Of a DNA stretch of 64,000 nt, positions 8,952-17,517 are shown in pieces (the first letter of the stretch is position 1; every line of letters starts with the position of its first letter). The notes under the pieces are model-generated. The model saw nothing but the letters and a program-made list of their open reading frames with translations. It did not search any database and was not told the origin of the DNA. The position numbers and the translations under genes are program-made. Origin of the DNA: Arthrobacter woluwensis (GTDB lineage: Bacteria > Actinomycetota > Actinomycetes > Actinomycetales > Micrococcaceae); NCBI RefSeq assembly GCF_900105345.1, contig NZ_FNSN01000003.1, forward strand, positions 1,116,001-1,180,000. The letters run 5' to 3'.

Positions 8952-10067
8952 ATGGAGTACACAAGCCCTCTGTTGTCGCGGCCGTCCGCCGTCGCGGGAG
9001 CCGGGGTGGACCGCCCGGTGGCCGCCCATTACGGGCAGCCGCTCAAGGAACAGCGAGCCCTGGCCGCAGGCCGCGCCGTCGCGGATCTCTCGCACCTGGG
9101 CGTGGTGACCGTCAGCGGTCCCGACCGCCTCTCCTGGCTGGACACCCTCTCCTCGCAGCGCCTGAACGGCCTCGCCGAGGGCTCCTCCGCGCAACTCCTC
9201 CTCCTCGACCTTCAGGGCCGGATCGACTTCGACATCCGGCTGGTGGATGACGGCACGACGGCGTGGCTCCTCGTGGAGCCCGGTCTCGCCGAGTCACTGG
9301 CCGCGTTCCTGGACCGCATGCGCTTCATGCTGCGCGTCGAGGTGCAGAACGTCAGCGCGGACTGGGCCGTGGTCGGGAGCACCGGACCGGTGCCCGCCTT
9401 CGAAGGCCTTCTGTCCTGGCAGGATCCCTGGCCCGAGGTGACGGAGGGCGGCTACTCGTACGCCGCCGTCGAAGTCGAACAGCACCCCGGCCGCGACCGC
9501 CCGTGGCGCGAGTGGCTCGTGCCCCAGGCCGAGCTCGTCGAACGGACCGAAGGCCTGGAGCTGGCCGGCATGATGGCCGTCGAGGCGCTCCGGATCGCGG
9601 CGTGGCGTCCCCGGCAGGGATTCGAGACGGACAACCGCGCCATCCCCCACGAACTGGATCTGATCCGCACGGCCGTCCATTTGTCGAAGGGCTGCTACAA
9701 GGGCCAGGAGACCATCGCCCGGGTGCACAATCTGGGACATCCGCCGCGGCGTCTCGTGCTGCTCCAGTTGGACGGATCGCAGCACACGCTTCCTTCGCTG
9801 GACAGCCCCGTGGTGCTGGACGGACGCACGGTGGGCCGGCTCAGCAGCGTGGCGCAGCATCACGAGATGGGGCCGATCGCCCTCGCCCTGATCAAGCGCA
9901 ACGTCGATCCCGCGGCCGTGCTGAGCGTCGTCGACGCGACCGGGTCGCAGGATCCCGACGGCAACCCGGTGGAGGAGACCTACGCGGCCGCGCAGGAAGT
10001 GATCGTCGCCCCCGAGGCCGGCCAGGTGGTCGGCCGCCAGAGCGGATTCCTCCGCGCTCCTCGCTGA
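8952..10067 (+). CDS. ygfZ: YgfZ/GcvT-domain folate-binding protein
   Basis: YgfZ-family proteins use tetrahydrofolate to support iron-sulfur cluster assembly or repair and tRNA modification. The 371-residue protein resembles the T-protein of the glycine cleavage system. It carries the YgfZ signature KGCYKGQE (residues about 246-253, with the cysteine that defines the family), followed by TIARVHNLGHPPRRLVLL. The N-terminal half has DLSHLGVVTVSGPDRLSWLDTLSSQ. The ATG at 8952 is preceded by GGAAGG at a rather long spacing, so initiation may be modest. It follows the nitrobindin-like gene by about 60 nt on the same strand, so the two may share a transcript. Confidence 0.9.
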   Translation: MEYTSPLLSRPSAVAGAGVDRPVAAHYGQPLKEQRALAAGRAVADLSHLGVVTVSGPDRLSWLDTLSSQRLNGLAEGSSAQLLLLDLQGRIDFDIRLVDDGTTAWLLVEPGLAESLAAFLDRMRFMLRVEVQNVSADWAVVGSTGPVPAFEGLLSWQDPWPEVTEGGYSYAAVEVEQHPGRDRPWREWLVPQAELVERTEGLELAGMMAVEALRIAAWRPRQGFETDNRAIPHELDLIRTAVHLSKGCYKGQETIARVHNLGHPPRRLVLLQLDGSQHTLPSLDSPVVLDGRTVGRLSSVAQHHEMGPIALALIKRNVDPAAVLSVVDATGSQDPDGNPVEETYAAAQEVIVAPEAGQVVGRQSGFLRAPR

Positions 10068-10123
10068 GGCCGGGCGGCGTCGTCCGGAACAACACCTGAC
10101 GAGAGCCATCTCACGCGACAGAC

Positions 10124-10152
10124 TATTCCACGTGGAATAATCGGTGTGGAAT
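10124..10152. promoter_or_regulatory. Candidate PadR operator: 16-bp palindrome plus repeated half-site
   Basis: TATTCCACGTGGAATA (10124-10139) is a perfect 16-bp palindrome. Its right half GTGGAAT recurs at 10146-10152, 14 nt downstream in the same orientation. The site lies about 90 nt upstream of the padR-like ATG. PadR regulators usually repress their own gene and an adjacent pump, which suggests an operator, but binding is not shown. Confidence 0.6.
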
Positions 10153-10233
10153 GATGGTTGCAGGAATCGACCGGGCATGAGCCCGTGACGTTTTCCGCCG
10201 GCCACCCCACCACCTCGGAAGGAACCACGCTCC

Positions 10234-10806
10234 ATGACCTCTCCTTCCCTCACCCCGCTCAGCCTCGCGGCGCTGGGGCTGCTCCGCGAGAAGCCCATGC
10301 ACGCCTACGAGATGTACCAGACCCTGATGTTCCGCGGTGAGGACCGGACCGTGAAGGTCCGTCCCGGCACGCTCTACCACGCCGTCTCCCGGCTGGAGGA
10401 GCAGGGGTTCGTGGAGGAGGACGGGGTGGAGCGCGACGGCAAGCGGCCCGAGCGCACCGTCTACCGCATCACCACGGCGGGAGAGAACGCCCTGGCGGCG
10501 AACCTCATCGTGCTGCTGGGGGATGCCTCCAACGCCTACCCGCCGTTTCCCCTGGCCCTGGCCGAATGCCACAACCTGCCGAGCGAGGTGGTGGTGGACC
10601 GGCTGGAGGCCCGGATCGCCGGACTGTCCGAACGCCTCGCGGAGTACGGCTCGGCCGAGGCCCGGGCCGTGGAGCGCCAGGTCCCGCGCCAGTTCTGGCT
10701 CGATGTGAAGTACCAGCACCACCTGCTTGCCGCGGAGATCGACTGGCTCACCGGCCTGGTCGCCGAGATCCGCAGCGGGGACCTGGACATCAGCGTCCCC
10801 TCCTGA
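10234..10806 (+). CDS. PadR-family transcriptional regulator
   Basis: A 190-residue repressor of the PadR family. The N-terminal winged helix begins TPLSLAALGLLREKPMHAYEMYQTL, and the wing region reads VRPGTLYHAVSRLEEQGFVEEDGVERDGKRPERTVYRITTAG, a textbook PadR DNA-binding domain. The C-terminal 100 residues form the helical dimerisation part (PadR C-terminal 'Vir' type), ending AEIDWLTGLVAEIRSGDLDISVPS. AAGGAA precedes the ATG. The DHA2-type pump gene starts 70 nt downstream on the same strand, the usual PadR-pump arrangement for efflux of phenolics or drugs. A strong palindrome upstream is a plausible autoregulatory operator. The inducer cannot be told from sequence. Confidence 0.93.
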   Translation: MTSPSLTPLSLAALGLLREKPMHAYEMYQTLMFRGEDRTVKVRPGTLYHAVSRLEEQGFVEEDGVERDGKRPERTVYRITTAGENALAANLIVLLGDASNAYPPFPLALAECHNLPSEVVVDRLEARIAGLSERLAEYGSAEARAVERQVPRQFWLDVKYQHHLLAAEIDWLTGLVAEIRSGDLDISVPS

Positions 10807-10876
10807 CCCTCACGGCGGGGAGCAGGCTTCCCGCCCTTTTCCGACCGACTCGACAACGACACCGAAAGGTTCCGAC

Positions 10877-12379
10877 GTGGAACAGATCGCCCGACCGTGG
10901 CCCGCCCTCTGGTCCCTCGTGGTCGGCTTCTTCATGATCCTGGTGGACAGCACCATCGTGAATGTCGCCAACCCGAAGATCATGGAAGGCCTGAACACCG
11001 ACATCAACGCCGTCATCTGGGTGACGAGCGCCTATCTTCTCGCGTACGCCGTGCCGCTCCTCATCACGGGCCGCCTCGGTGACCGCTTCGGTCCCCGCAA
11101 CCTCTATCTGACCGGCCTGGCCGTCTTCACCCTCGCCAGCCTCTGGTGCGGTCTGGCCGGCGACATCGGGATGCTGATCGCCGCCCGCGCCGTCCAGGGC
11201 CTGGGCGCCGCCCTCATGACGCCGCAGACCATGGCCGTCATCACCCGCATCTTCAAGCCTGAGGAGCGCGGCTCCGCCATGGCCCTCTGGGGCGCCACCG
11301 CCGGTGTCGCCACCCTCGTGGGCCCGCTTCTCGGTGGTCTCCTGGTGGACAGCCTCGGCTGGGAGTGGATCTTCTTCGTGAACGTCCCCGTGGGCATCAT
11401 CGGCTTCATCGCCGCCGCGCGCTTCGTCCCCAAGCTGGAACAGCACCAGCACCGCTTCGACTGGCTCGGTGTGCTGCTCAGCGCCGTGGGCATGTTCCTG
11501 CTGGTCTTCGGTCTGCAGGAAGGCCAGAGCTACAAATGGGGCACCGTCACCCCGGGCATCACCGTCTGGGGTCTCATCACGGCGGGCATCGTCGTGCTGG
11601 TGGTCTTCGTCGTCTGGCAGTCCGTCTACCGCCGCCGCTACAACGGTGAGCCGCTCATGCCGCTGGACCTCTTCAAGGACCGCAACTTCAGCCTGGCGAA
11701 CCTCGGCATCAGCCTCATGGGCTTCACCATCAGCTCGATGATGCTGCCCATCATCTTCTACATCCAGATGGTCCGCGGGCTGACGCCGACCCAGTCGGCC
11801 CTGCTCATGGCCCCCACGGCCGTGGTCTCAGGTGTCCTGGCGCCGTTCGTCGGCAAGTGGATCCCGCGGATGAACCCCAAGGTCATCATCCCGCTCGCGT
11901 TCGGGCTGATGTCGCTCTCCCTCTTCATCTACTCGTTCCTCACGACGCCGGACACCCCGGTGCTGATGTACCTCATCCCGGCCGCCATCATGGGTGTGGC
12001 GAGCTCCGGCATCTGGGCGCCCATGAGCGCCACCGCGCTGCGGAACCTCCCGCCCCGGAAGGCGGGTGCCGGTTCGGGCATCTACAACTCCACCCGCCAG
12101 GTGGGCGCGGTGCTCGGTTCGGCCGCCATCGCGGCGCTGATCCAGGCACGTCTGGCCGCGGAGCTCCCGCAGGCTCCGGCCGGCAAGGGCGCTCCGAGCG
12201 GCGAGATGGCCACGGGCGTCCTGCCCGAGTTCCTGCACGCCGGGTTCTCCTCGGCCATGGCGCAGTCGATCGTGCTGCCCGCCTGCGCCATCCTCGTGGC
12301 CGCCGTCGCCGCGCTGTTCTTCATCCGGCCGGCAGCGACCGCGCCGGCCCCGGAGCAGGAGAAGGTCTCGGCCGACTGA
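10877..12379 (+). CDS. MFS drug/proton antiporter, DHA2 (EmrB/QacA) family
   Basis: A 500-residue proton-driven exporter with about 14 predicted membrane spans. Motif A of the DHA families is seen as GRLGDRFGPRN in the loop after helix 2. The N-terminus has the DHA2 hallmark FFMILVDSTIVNVANPKI in helix 1, with the conserved aspartate. Helix 5 has [21 protein letters not shown] (motif C, G-x8-G-x3-G-P-x2-G-G-like). The GTG at 10877 was chosen because the protein then starts immediately before helix 1, and GAAAGG precedes it. It is very likely controlled by the PadR regulator just upstream. Substrate is unknown; multidrug or biocide export is the family norm. Confidence 0.9.
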   Translation: MEQIARPWPALWSLVVGFFMILVDSTIVNVANPKIMEGLNTDINAVIWVTSAYLLAYAVPLLITGRLGDRFGPRNLYLTGLAVFTLASLWCGLAGDIGMLIAARAVQGLGAALMTPQTMAVITRIFKPEERGSAMALWGATAGVATLVGPLLGGLLVDSLGWEWIFFVNVPVGIIGFIAAARFVPKLEQHQHRFDWLGVLLSAVGMFLLVFGLQEGQSYKWGTVTPGITVWGLITAGIVVLVVFVVWQSVYRRRYNGEPLMPLDLFKDRNFSLANLGISLMGFTISSMMLPIIFYIQMVRGLTPTQSALLMAPTAVVSGVLAPFVGKWIPRMNPKVIIPLAFGLMSLSLFIYSFLTTPDTPVLMYLIPAAIMGVASSGIWAPMSATALRNLPPRKAGAGSGIYNSTRQVGAVLGSAAIAALIQARLAAELPQAPAGKGAPSGEMATGVLPEFLHAGFSSAMAQSIVLPACAILVAAVAALFFIRPAATAPAPEQEKVSAD

Positions 12380-12437
12380 CGCGGCACCCGGCGGGCCATG
12401 GGGCGATGGCTCGCCGGGGGGGGAGTCGGGACACGGA

Positions 12438-12481
12438 AAAGGACGACGACGGCGGGTGGGCACCCGCCGTCGTCGTCCTTT
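12438..12481. terminator. Bidirectional terminator between MFS pump and pfkA
   Basis: Arms 12438-12458 and 12461-12481 are a perfect 21-bp inverted repeat flanked by A-run and T-run (AAA...TTT). It can therefore end transcription of both convergent genes. Confidence 0.9.
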
Positions 12482-12518
12482 CGTGTGTCTGCAGGCCGGC
12501 CGGCTGCCGGAGCGGCGC

Positions 12519-13544
12519 TCAGCCGAAGAGGACCGCTGCCTCCTCGTAGCGGTGCAGCGGCACGGTCTTGAGGCGGCCCAGCGCGTTCTCGAAGGTGACG
12601 TGCTCGATCTCGGTGCCCTTGAGTGCGACCATGGTGCCCCAGCGGCCTTCGACCACCGAGTCGATGGCGGCCATGCCCAGACGGGTGGCCAGCACGCGGT
12701 CGAAGGCGCTCGGCACGCCGCCGCGCTGGATGTGGCCCAGGATGGTCGCGCGCGTCTCGATGCCGGTGCGGGCCTCGATCTCGGGAGCGAGCTGATCCGC
12801 GATGCCACCCAGGCGCGGGCGCCCGAAGGTGTCCAGACCCCGCTCGGAGTGGGGCGCCTCGAGGTGCTCCGGGACGAAGCCCTCGGCCACCACCACGAGG
12901 GGTGCGCGCCCACGCTCGTGGGCCTCGGTGACCCACTCGGAGATCTGCTCGATGCTGACCTGCTGTTCCGGGATGAGGATGGCGTGGGCGCCGGACGCCA
13001 TGCCGGCGTGCAGCGCGATCCAGCCGACGTGGCGGCCCATGACCTCGGCGATCATGCAGCGGTGGTGGGACTCGCCGGTGGTGCGGAGGCGGTCGATGGC
13101 CTCGGTGGCGATCTGCACGGCGGTGTCGAATCCGAAGGTGTAATCGGTGGCGTCGAGGTCGTTGTCGACGGTCTTCGGGACGCCCACGATCTTCAGGCCG
13201 GCGTCGGTGAGGCGACGGGCCGCGGCGAGGGTTCCTTCGCCGCCGATCGCGATGATGGCGTCGATGCCGAGGCGCTCCATGTGACGCATGATGGTCTCCG
13301 GGCCGCCGCCGTTCTCGAACGGGTTGGTGCGGGACGTGCCGAGGATGGTGCCGCCCTGCTTGGCGATGCCGCGGACCATGGTGCGGGGGATGTCGATGAC
13401 ATCGCCTTCCACCACGCCTCGCCAGCCGTCACGGAAGCCCACGAACTCGTGGCCGTGGATGGCGATCCCCTTGAGGACGGCGCCGCGGATGACGGCGTTG
13501 AGTCCGGGGCAGTCGCCGCCGCTCGTCAGGATGCCGATTTTCAT
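12519..13544 (-). CDS. pfkA: 6-phosphofructokinase, ATP type predicted
   Basis: Phosphorylates fructose 6-phosphate to fructose 1,6-bisphosphate in glycolysis. It has 341 residues; GILTSGGDCPGLNAVIRG at the N-terminus binds nucleotide, GGEGT (101-105) carries the donor-selecting residue, and PKTVDNDL (123-130) has the catalytic aspartates. By the rule known for this family, Gly104 favours ATP while Asp104 favours pyrophosphate. Here Gly104 is combined with Lys124 (Escherichia coli has Gly124), the mix typical of actinobacterial ATP-dependent enzymes. Later motifs are MGRHVGWIALHAG and GHIQRGGVPSAFDR. The ATG at 13544 lacks a strong Shine-Dalgarno site. A terminator-like palindrome upstream isolates it from the PspC gene cluster. 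Confidence 0.94.
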   Translation of the reverse strand: MKIGILTSGGDCPGLNAVIRGAVLKGIAIHGHEFVGFRDGWRGVVEGDVIDIPRTMVRGIAKQGGTILGTSRTNPFENGGGPETIMRHMERLGIDAIIAIGGEGTLAAARRLTDAGLKIVGVPKTVDNDLDATDYTFGFDTAVQIATEAIDRLRTTGESHHRCMIAEVMGRHVGWIALHAGMASGAHAILIPEQQVSIEQISEWVTEAHERGRAPLVVVAEGFVPEHLEAPHSERGLDTFGRPRLGGIADQLAPEIEARTGIETRATILGHIQRGGVPSAFDRVLATRLGMAAIDSVVEGRWGTMVALKGTEIEHVTFENALGRLKTVPLHRYEEAAVLFG

Positions 13545-13635
13545 AGCTCAGAGGCCCTTCGTCGATGAAGCAGTGTTGAAGAGCGCCCCGTTGAGCCCAC
13601 GGCAATTCTACGGTTTTCTGTGACCCAGATGACAA

Positions 13636-13665
13636 ATGGCCCCCCGTTCATGAACGGGGGGCCAT
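13636..13665 (-). terminator. Terminator of the PspC gene cluster
   Basis: Perfect 15-bp arms 13636-13650 and 13651-13665 abut without a spacer; on the minus strand TTTGTC follows the stem. It lies about 60 nt after the stop of the small PspC gene and before pfkA. Confidence 0.75.
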
Positions 13666-13722
13666 GCTCGTCGCGGGTCGTGCCGTGGCTGTGCCGCGAC
13701 GTGCTTCCTGGTGACGTGATGG

Positions 13723-13977
13723 TTACTTGACGCCGCGGTTCTGCAGGAAGCCCTGCAGGATGATCCGGTCGTCCTTGCCGTCCGGCAGGAGGAGCCAGGC
13801 CGCCAGGTAGACCACGAAGGCCGGTCCGGGCAGGAGGCAGAAGATGAGATAGCCGATGCGGATCCAGGCAACGTCCACGGTGAACTTGGCGGAGAGCCCG
13901 CCGCAGACGCCGCCCAGCCAGCGTTCCGGTCCACGCTTCAGGCCGAGGCCCCTGATGATGCTGAAGAACTTGTCCAT
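13723..13977 (-). CDS. Small PspC-domain membrane protein
   Basis: An 84-residue protein that is almost entirely a PspC domain. RGPERWLGGVCGGLSAKFTVDVAWIRIGYLIFCLLPGPAFVVYLAAWLLLPDG has the diagnostic W-L-G-G-V-C-G-G-L-S/A stretch and ends in the membrane helix. PspC proteins sense or transmit envelope stress in many bacteria. It is the third gene of a minus-strand cluster of membrane proteins. The same domain is found in the long protein at the head of this cluster and at the N-terminus of the divergent histidine kinase, so three PspC copies sit within about 4 kb. The precise function is not known. Confidence 0.9.
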   Translation of the reverse strand: MDKFFSIIRGLGLKRGPERWLGGVCGGLSAKFTVDVAWIRIGYLIFCLLPGPAFVVYLAAWLLLPDGKDDRIILQGFLQNRGVK

Positions 13978-14008
13978 GTCTCTAGCCTTCCGTGTCGGGC
14001 GTGCTTTG

Positions 14009-14539
14009 TCACGCGATGCCGGAGCCGCTGCCGGGCGTCCGGTGGTGGTCGGTGGTCCGGCCGGCGGTGGATCTCCGCGCCGCGGCGGACACGAGACCCC
14101 CGATGACGAGGGCCGCGCCCGTCCCGATCATGAGGCCGATCAGGACGTATGTCCCGTCGAGCGCCACGAGTCCCAGCCGGGAGACGATGAGGAGCCCGGC
14201 GAGTGCCATGATCAGCAGCCCCCAGACGATGGTGCTGACCCTCGGCCCGCCGCGGCGTTCCTCGGGAGCGACGGCGGGAACGGTGCGCGGAGCGGCTGCG
14301 GGCTGAGGGTCCGTGGCCGACGCCGAGGGAGCGTCGTGCCACGGCTCGCCGGCGTCGTCCGCAGGGCGGGCCGCGGTCGCCGCGGTAGCCCCGGGAGCCC
14401 CGGCCGCCTCGTCCGCGGACGGGGCGGCGTCGAAGCGGTGGGTCGCGGGAAGCGCCGTGCTGACGGCCTCCGTGCGGGGGACTGCGGTGTCATCGGTGTT
14501 CTCCTGGTCCGCGTCCTGGGGGGATTCGTGGGTGTTCAT
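14009..14539 (-). CDS. Two-span membrane protein of the envelope-stress cluster
   Basis: A 176-residue protein with a long disordered, alanine/proline/acid-rich N-terminus (about 1-98). Two transmembrane helices follow (STIVWGLLIMALAGLLIVS, and TYVLIGLMIGTGAALVIGGLV), then a short basic tail. No catalytic motif is visible. Its ATG overlaps the stop of the upstream LiaF/PspC-like gene (TGATG), so translation is coupled. The small PspC gene follows after 31 nt. The arrangement suggests a membrane complex made from the three cluster products. Function is unknown; a scaffold or sensor-modulator role is inference from context only. Confidence 0.8.
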   Translation of the reverse strand: MNTHESPQDADQENTDDTAVPRTEAVSTALPATHRFDAAPSADEAAGAPGATAATAARPADDAGEPWHDAPSASATDPQPAAAPRTVPAVAPEERRGGPRVSTIVWGLLIMALAGLLIVSRLGLVALDGTYVLIGLMIGTGAALVIGGLVSAAARRSTAGRTTDHHRTPGSGSGIA

Positions 14540-15984
14540 CAGAGGCTTCCTTCCTGGACGGAGATGTTGCTGAAGGTTCCATCGAGTTCGATGACCAGCG
14601 GCTGGCCGGGCTTGCCGTCGTTGTAGGTGCGGGTGCCCTTGTCGGCCACATGGCCCGTGTCGGTGCCGTCCTGTGCCAGGGAGGCGAAGGTCAGGTCGGT
14701 GCGGATCAGCACCGGGATGTTGTCCGGGATCACCAGGGTCAGATTGCCGGCGGTGACATCCAGCGGGACCACGACGCGGCTGCTCAGCGGCGCCCCGCCG
14801 CCCAGGCCGCTCAGGTCGACGGTGCCCTTGCCGCCCGTGAGGTCGAAGCCCTGCCGGGCCTGTTCGACGCCGGCCGGCGTCCAGTCACGGTTCTGGAAGT
14901 GCAGTCCTTCGGCCCGCGGCGCGATCGTGAAGAACGCGCCGATGACCAGCCCGACCACGGCCAGGAATCCGAGGAATCCGGAGGTCCGCCCGCGGATACC
15001 CGCGATCAGGACACCGAGGCCGAGCACGGCCGCGCCACTGGCCAGGACCACCGCGGTGGAGGCCGTGCCGAGGTCGATGACCCGGGCTGCGTCCAGAGCC
15101 TTGAGCGCGCCGCCCACCAGCAGGGCCAGGCCCACGAACACCGCGACAAGCGCGCTGCCGGGTCCCTGCCGATGCCGCGGGATCTTCGGAGGCCGGGGCG
15201 CGGCGGGAGGCGTCGCGCGGGGCGGCGCCGGGGCTGACGGGGCCGCGAGCGACGGCGACGGAAGCGGCGGCGCCGGGAGGTCCGCCGTCGTGGTGGCCTG
15301 GTAGGACGGCGCAGGCGCCGCTGTCCCGGTGGCGGAGGCCGTGAACGGCTGCGGAACGCCGGTGGCATCCCACCCCGTGTGCCGGAAGCCGTCCGCGGGG
15401 GAGCCCGGAGACGTCGGCGCATCGGGCATGGGGTCCGTCCCCGCGCGCCGGGCGTCCTTGGCACGCTTGTGCTGAATCACGTAGTAGATCCCAAAGGCTG
15501 CGGCGCCCACCCACACGAGCGTCCAGAACAGGGCGTTCACTCCGTTCCAGCCCCACTCCCAGAATCCGCGGCCGAGGCTCGGGAACCCGATGATGGTGGT
15601 GATGAGCGCGCCCGTCATGCCGCCGCTCCACCGCCCTGCGGCCGCTTCCTGGACATGGATGCGCCCGTCGGGCTCGGGCAGCAAGGCCCAGGCGATGCCG
15701 TAGGCGAGGACTCCGACGCCGGCGAAGACCGCCAGGACGATGAAGATGCCGCGGACGATCAAGGGGTCGATCCCGAAGCGGTCCGCCAGGCCGCTGCACA
15801 CCCCGCCCAGCCAGCGATCGCTGCCGCGCCGGATGCCGAGGCTCCGGATCCAGGAGAAGAAGTCCTGGGACGTGTGTGCCGTGCGGGGCGCCTCGTGCGA
15901 GGTCCCCGGCCCCTGCTGGCCGGCCTCCGCCGTGGCCCCGGCCGGCTGCCGGGGCTCCTCTGGTGTGGTGCTGTGAGTGTTCAT
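14539..15984 (-). CDS. PspC/LiaF-like membrane protein, candidate inhibitor of the divergent kinase (EsrI-like)
   Basis: A 481-residue protein. The order of parts is a disordered N-terminus (1-40), a PspC domain (about 48-105, DRWLGGVCSGLADRFGIDPLIVRGIFIVL), one or two further helices, a proline-rich linker (about 190-265), and four helices (about 270-355). The C-terminal domain is beta-rich and extracytoplasmic, resembling the LiaF/DUF4097 type (ending VIELDGTFSNISVQEGSL). In Corynebacterium glutamicum EsrISR and Bacillus LiaFSR, a comparable membrane protein restrains a partner histidine kinase until envelope stress. Here the gene is divergent from exactly such a kinase, sharing a 117-nt promoter region with CCCTGA repeats. 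The orthology claim is inferred from domains and layout. Confidence 0.85.
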   Translation of the reverse strand: MNTHSTTPEEPRQPAGATAEAGQQGPGTSHEAPRTAHTSQDFFSWIRSLGIRRGSDRWLGGVCSGLADRFGIDPLIVRGIFIVLAVFAGVGVLAYGIAWALLPEPDGRIHVQEAAAGRWSGGMTGALITTIIGFPSLGRGFWEWGWNGVNALFWTLVWVGAAAFGIYYVIQHKRAKDARRAGTDPMPDAPTSPGSPADGFRHTGWDATGVPQPFTASATGTAAPAPSYQATTTADLPAPPLPSPSLAAPSAPAPPRATPPAAPRPPKIPRHRQGPGSALVAVFVGLALLVGGALKALDAARVIDLGTASTAVVLASGAAVLGLGVLIAGIRGRTSGFLGFLAVVGLVIGAFFTIAPRAEGLHFQNRDWTPAGVEQARQGFDLTGGKGTVDLSGLGGGAPLSSRVVVPLDVTAGNLTLVIPDNIPVLIRTDLTFASLAQDGTDTGHVADKGTRTYNDGKPGQPLVIELDGTFSNISVQEGSL

Positions 15985-16030
15985 GCTTCGATCCTCCCGC
16001 CTGGGGGAGTGGCGCCTCTACTGGGGGATA

Positions 16031-16067
16031 CCCTGAAGCGCCCCTGAGAGCGCCCTGAGATCCCTGA
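16031..16067. promoter_or_regulatory. CCCTGA iterons in the divergent envelope-stress promoter
   Basis: CCCTGA occurs four times, starting at 16031, 16042, 16053 and 16062. The spacing is 11, 11 and 9 nt, close to one helical turn, so the copies face one side of the DNA. They lie between the LiaF/PspC-like gene (start 15984) and the kinase gene (start 16102). A further CCCTGA lies at 18269-18274 upstream of the ABC exporter, suggesting a response-regulator box. Binding is not shown. Confidence 0.55.
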
Positions 16068-16101
16068 TCGGCAGGCCGGGAAGACCCTGTTCCGTGGTTG
16101 G

Positions 16102-17517
16102 ATGGACGACATGACGACAGCCGCCGAGCGCCCGCCCCTGGTCCGCAGTGGCGACCGCATGATCGCCGGGGTCTGCGGCGGACTGGCCGCCCATCTGGGC
16201 TGGCCGGTGAAGTTCGTGCGGCTCGGCATGATCATCGCGGCGCTCGCGGGCGGCGCGGGTCTGGTCTTCTACGGCTGGCTGTGGACCATGGTCCCGACGG
16301 CGGACGAGGACGCCCAGCGGAAGGCGCCGCGGCCGGCGTCGCCGATCGCCCCCGCCGTGAGCGGCCCGGACCAGGGCGCGGCCGCCGGAACCGGCGCGCA
16401 GACCTCCGCCCCGCCGTCGGGGGCGCCGTGGCTGCACACGCGCGGCGGCCGGGACTGGTCCATCCCATACGGCAAGGAGGTCCTGCTGGGGGCGGGCCTG
16501 CTCCTGCTCGCCGCGATCCTCATCGCGCGGCAACTGGGGGTCGACGTCCCCCTCGGAACCCTCATCCCCGTGGCGGCGATCCTCGGCGGCGCGGCCATCG
16601 CCTGGATGCAGCTCGACGAGACCCGCAGGGCGCATCTCGTGGACCGGACCAAGGCCGACCAGGCCGGGGGCTGGGTGCGGCTGCTGGCCGGTCTGGCGCT
16701 CGTGATGGCCGGGGTGCTGGTCATGGTGTCCGGCGCGGGATCCTGGGAGCAGACCTGGCTCGCGCTCCTCGCCTCGGTGACGGTCCTGGGCGGGGTGGGG
16801 CTCGTGCTGCTCCCATGGGGGCTGAAGTTCTGGAAGGACTTCGAGGCCGAACGTGCCGGGCGCATCCGGGAGACGGAACGCGCCGAGATCGCGGCCCATC
16901 TGCACGACTCGGTTCTTCAGACGCTCGCGCTCATCCAGCGCCGCGCGGGCTCCGAGCAGGACGTGGTGCGCCTCGCGCGGGCCCAGGAGCGTGAACTGCG
17001 CACCTGGCTCTTCGGGGACACCAACCGCGATGCCGGCCTGCTGGCCGAGCGGATCAAGGCGGCCGCCGCGGAGGTGGAGGACACGCACGGCCACCCCGTC
17101 GACGTCGTCAGCGTGGGCGACACGGCCATGAGTGAACGCCACGAGGCCCTCGTCCAGGCGGCGCGCGAGGCGATGCTGAACGCCGTCCGGCACGGCGGCG
17201 GGGCGGTCTCCGTCTATGTCGAGTGCTCTGAGCGCGGGGCCGAGATCTTCGTCAAGGACCGGGGGCCCGGCTTCGACGTGGACGCCGTGCCCGAGGACCG
17301 CATGGGCGTGCGGGAGTCGATCATCGGCCGCATGCAGCGCCACGGCGGCACGGCCGTGATCCTCAGCGACGAGGACGGCACGGAAGTGCGTCTGGGCCTT
17401 CCCGCCGCCACTCAGACCCGCGACGACGGGGAGACCCGGAGACCGGACTCCCGGAAGGCCGGCGCGCCGGCGCAGGGACAGCAGACCTCAGACCCACGGA
17501 ATGGAGACGACGCATGA
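16102..17517 (+). CDS. PspC-domain sensor histidine kinase (EsrS/LiaS-like)
   Basis: A 471-residue membrane kinase. An N-terminal PspC domain (about 14-70; RSGDRMIAGVCGGLAAHLGWPVKFVRLGMIIAALAG) is followed by a linker and about four membrane helices (about 130-250). A HisKA_3 dimerisation domain follows, with the phospho-accepting histidine in AEIAAHLHDSVLQTLALIQRR (near residue 275). The C-terminus has an ATPase domain with AAREAMLNAVRHGGG (N box) and VKDRGPGFD (G1 box). It faces the PspC/LiaF-like gene and overlaps the regulator gene by ATGA. The ATG at 16102 is used here. A second ATG at 16111 has GGATGG at short distance and may be the true start. Confidence 0.92.
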   Translation: MDDMTTAAERPPLVRSGDRMIAGVCGGLAAHLGWPVKFVRLGMIIAALAGGAGLVFYGWLWTMVPTADEDAQRKAPRPASPIAPAVSGPDQGAAAGTGAQTSAPPSGAPWLHTRGGRDWSIPYGKEVLLGAGLLLLAAILIARQLGVDVPLGTLIPVAAILGGAAIAWMQLDETRRAHLVDRTKADQAGGWVRLLAGLALVMAGVLVMVSGAGSWEQTWLALLASVTVLGGVGLVLLPWGLKFWKDFEAERAGRIRETERAEIAAHLHDSVLQTLALIQRRAGSEQDVVRLARAQERELRTWLFGDTNRDAGLLAERIKAAAAEVEDTHGHPVDVVSVGDTAMSERHEALVQAAREAMLNAVRHGGGAVSVYVECSERGAEIFVKDRGPGFDVDAVPEDRMGVRESIIGRMQRHGGTAVILSDEDGTEVRLGLPAATQTRDDGETRRPDSRKAGAPAQGQQTSDPRNGDDA

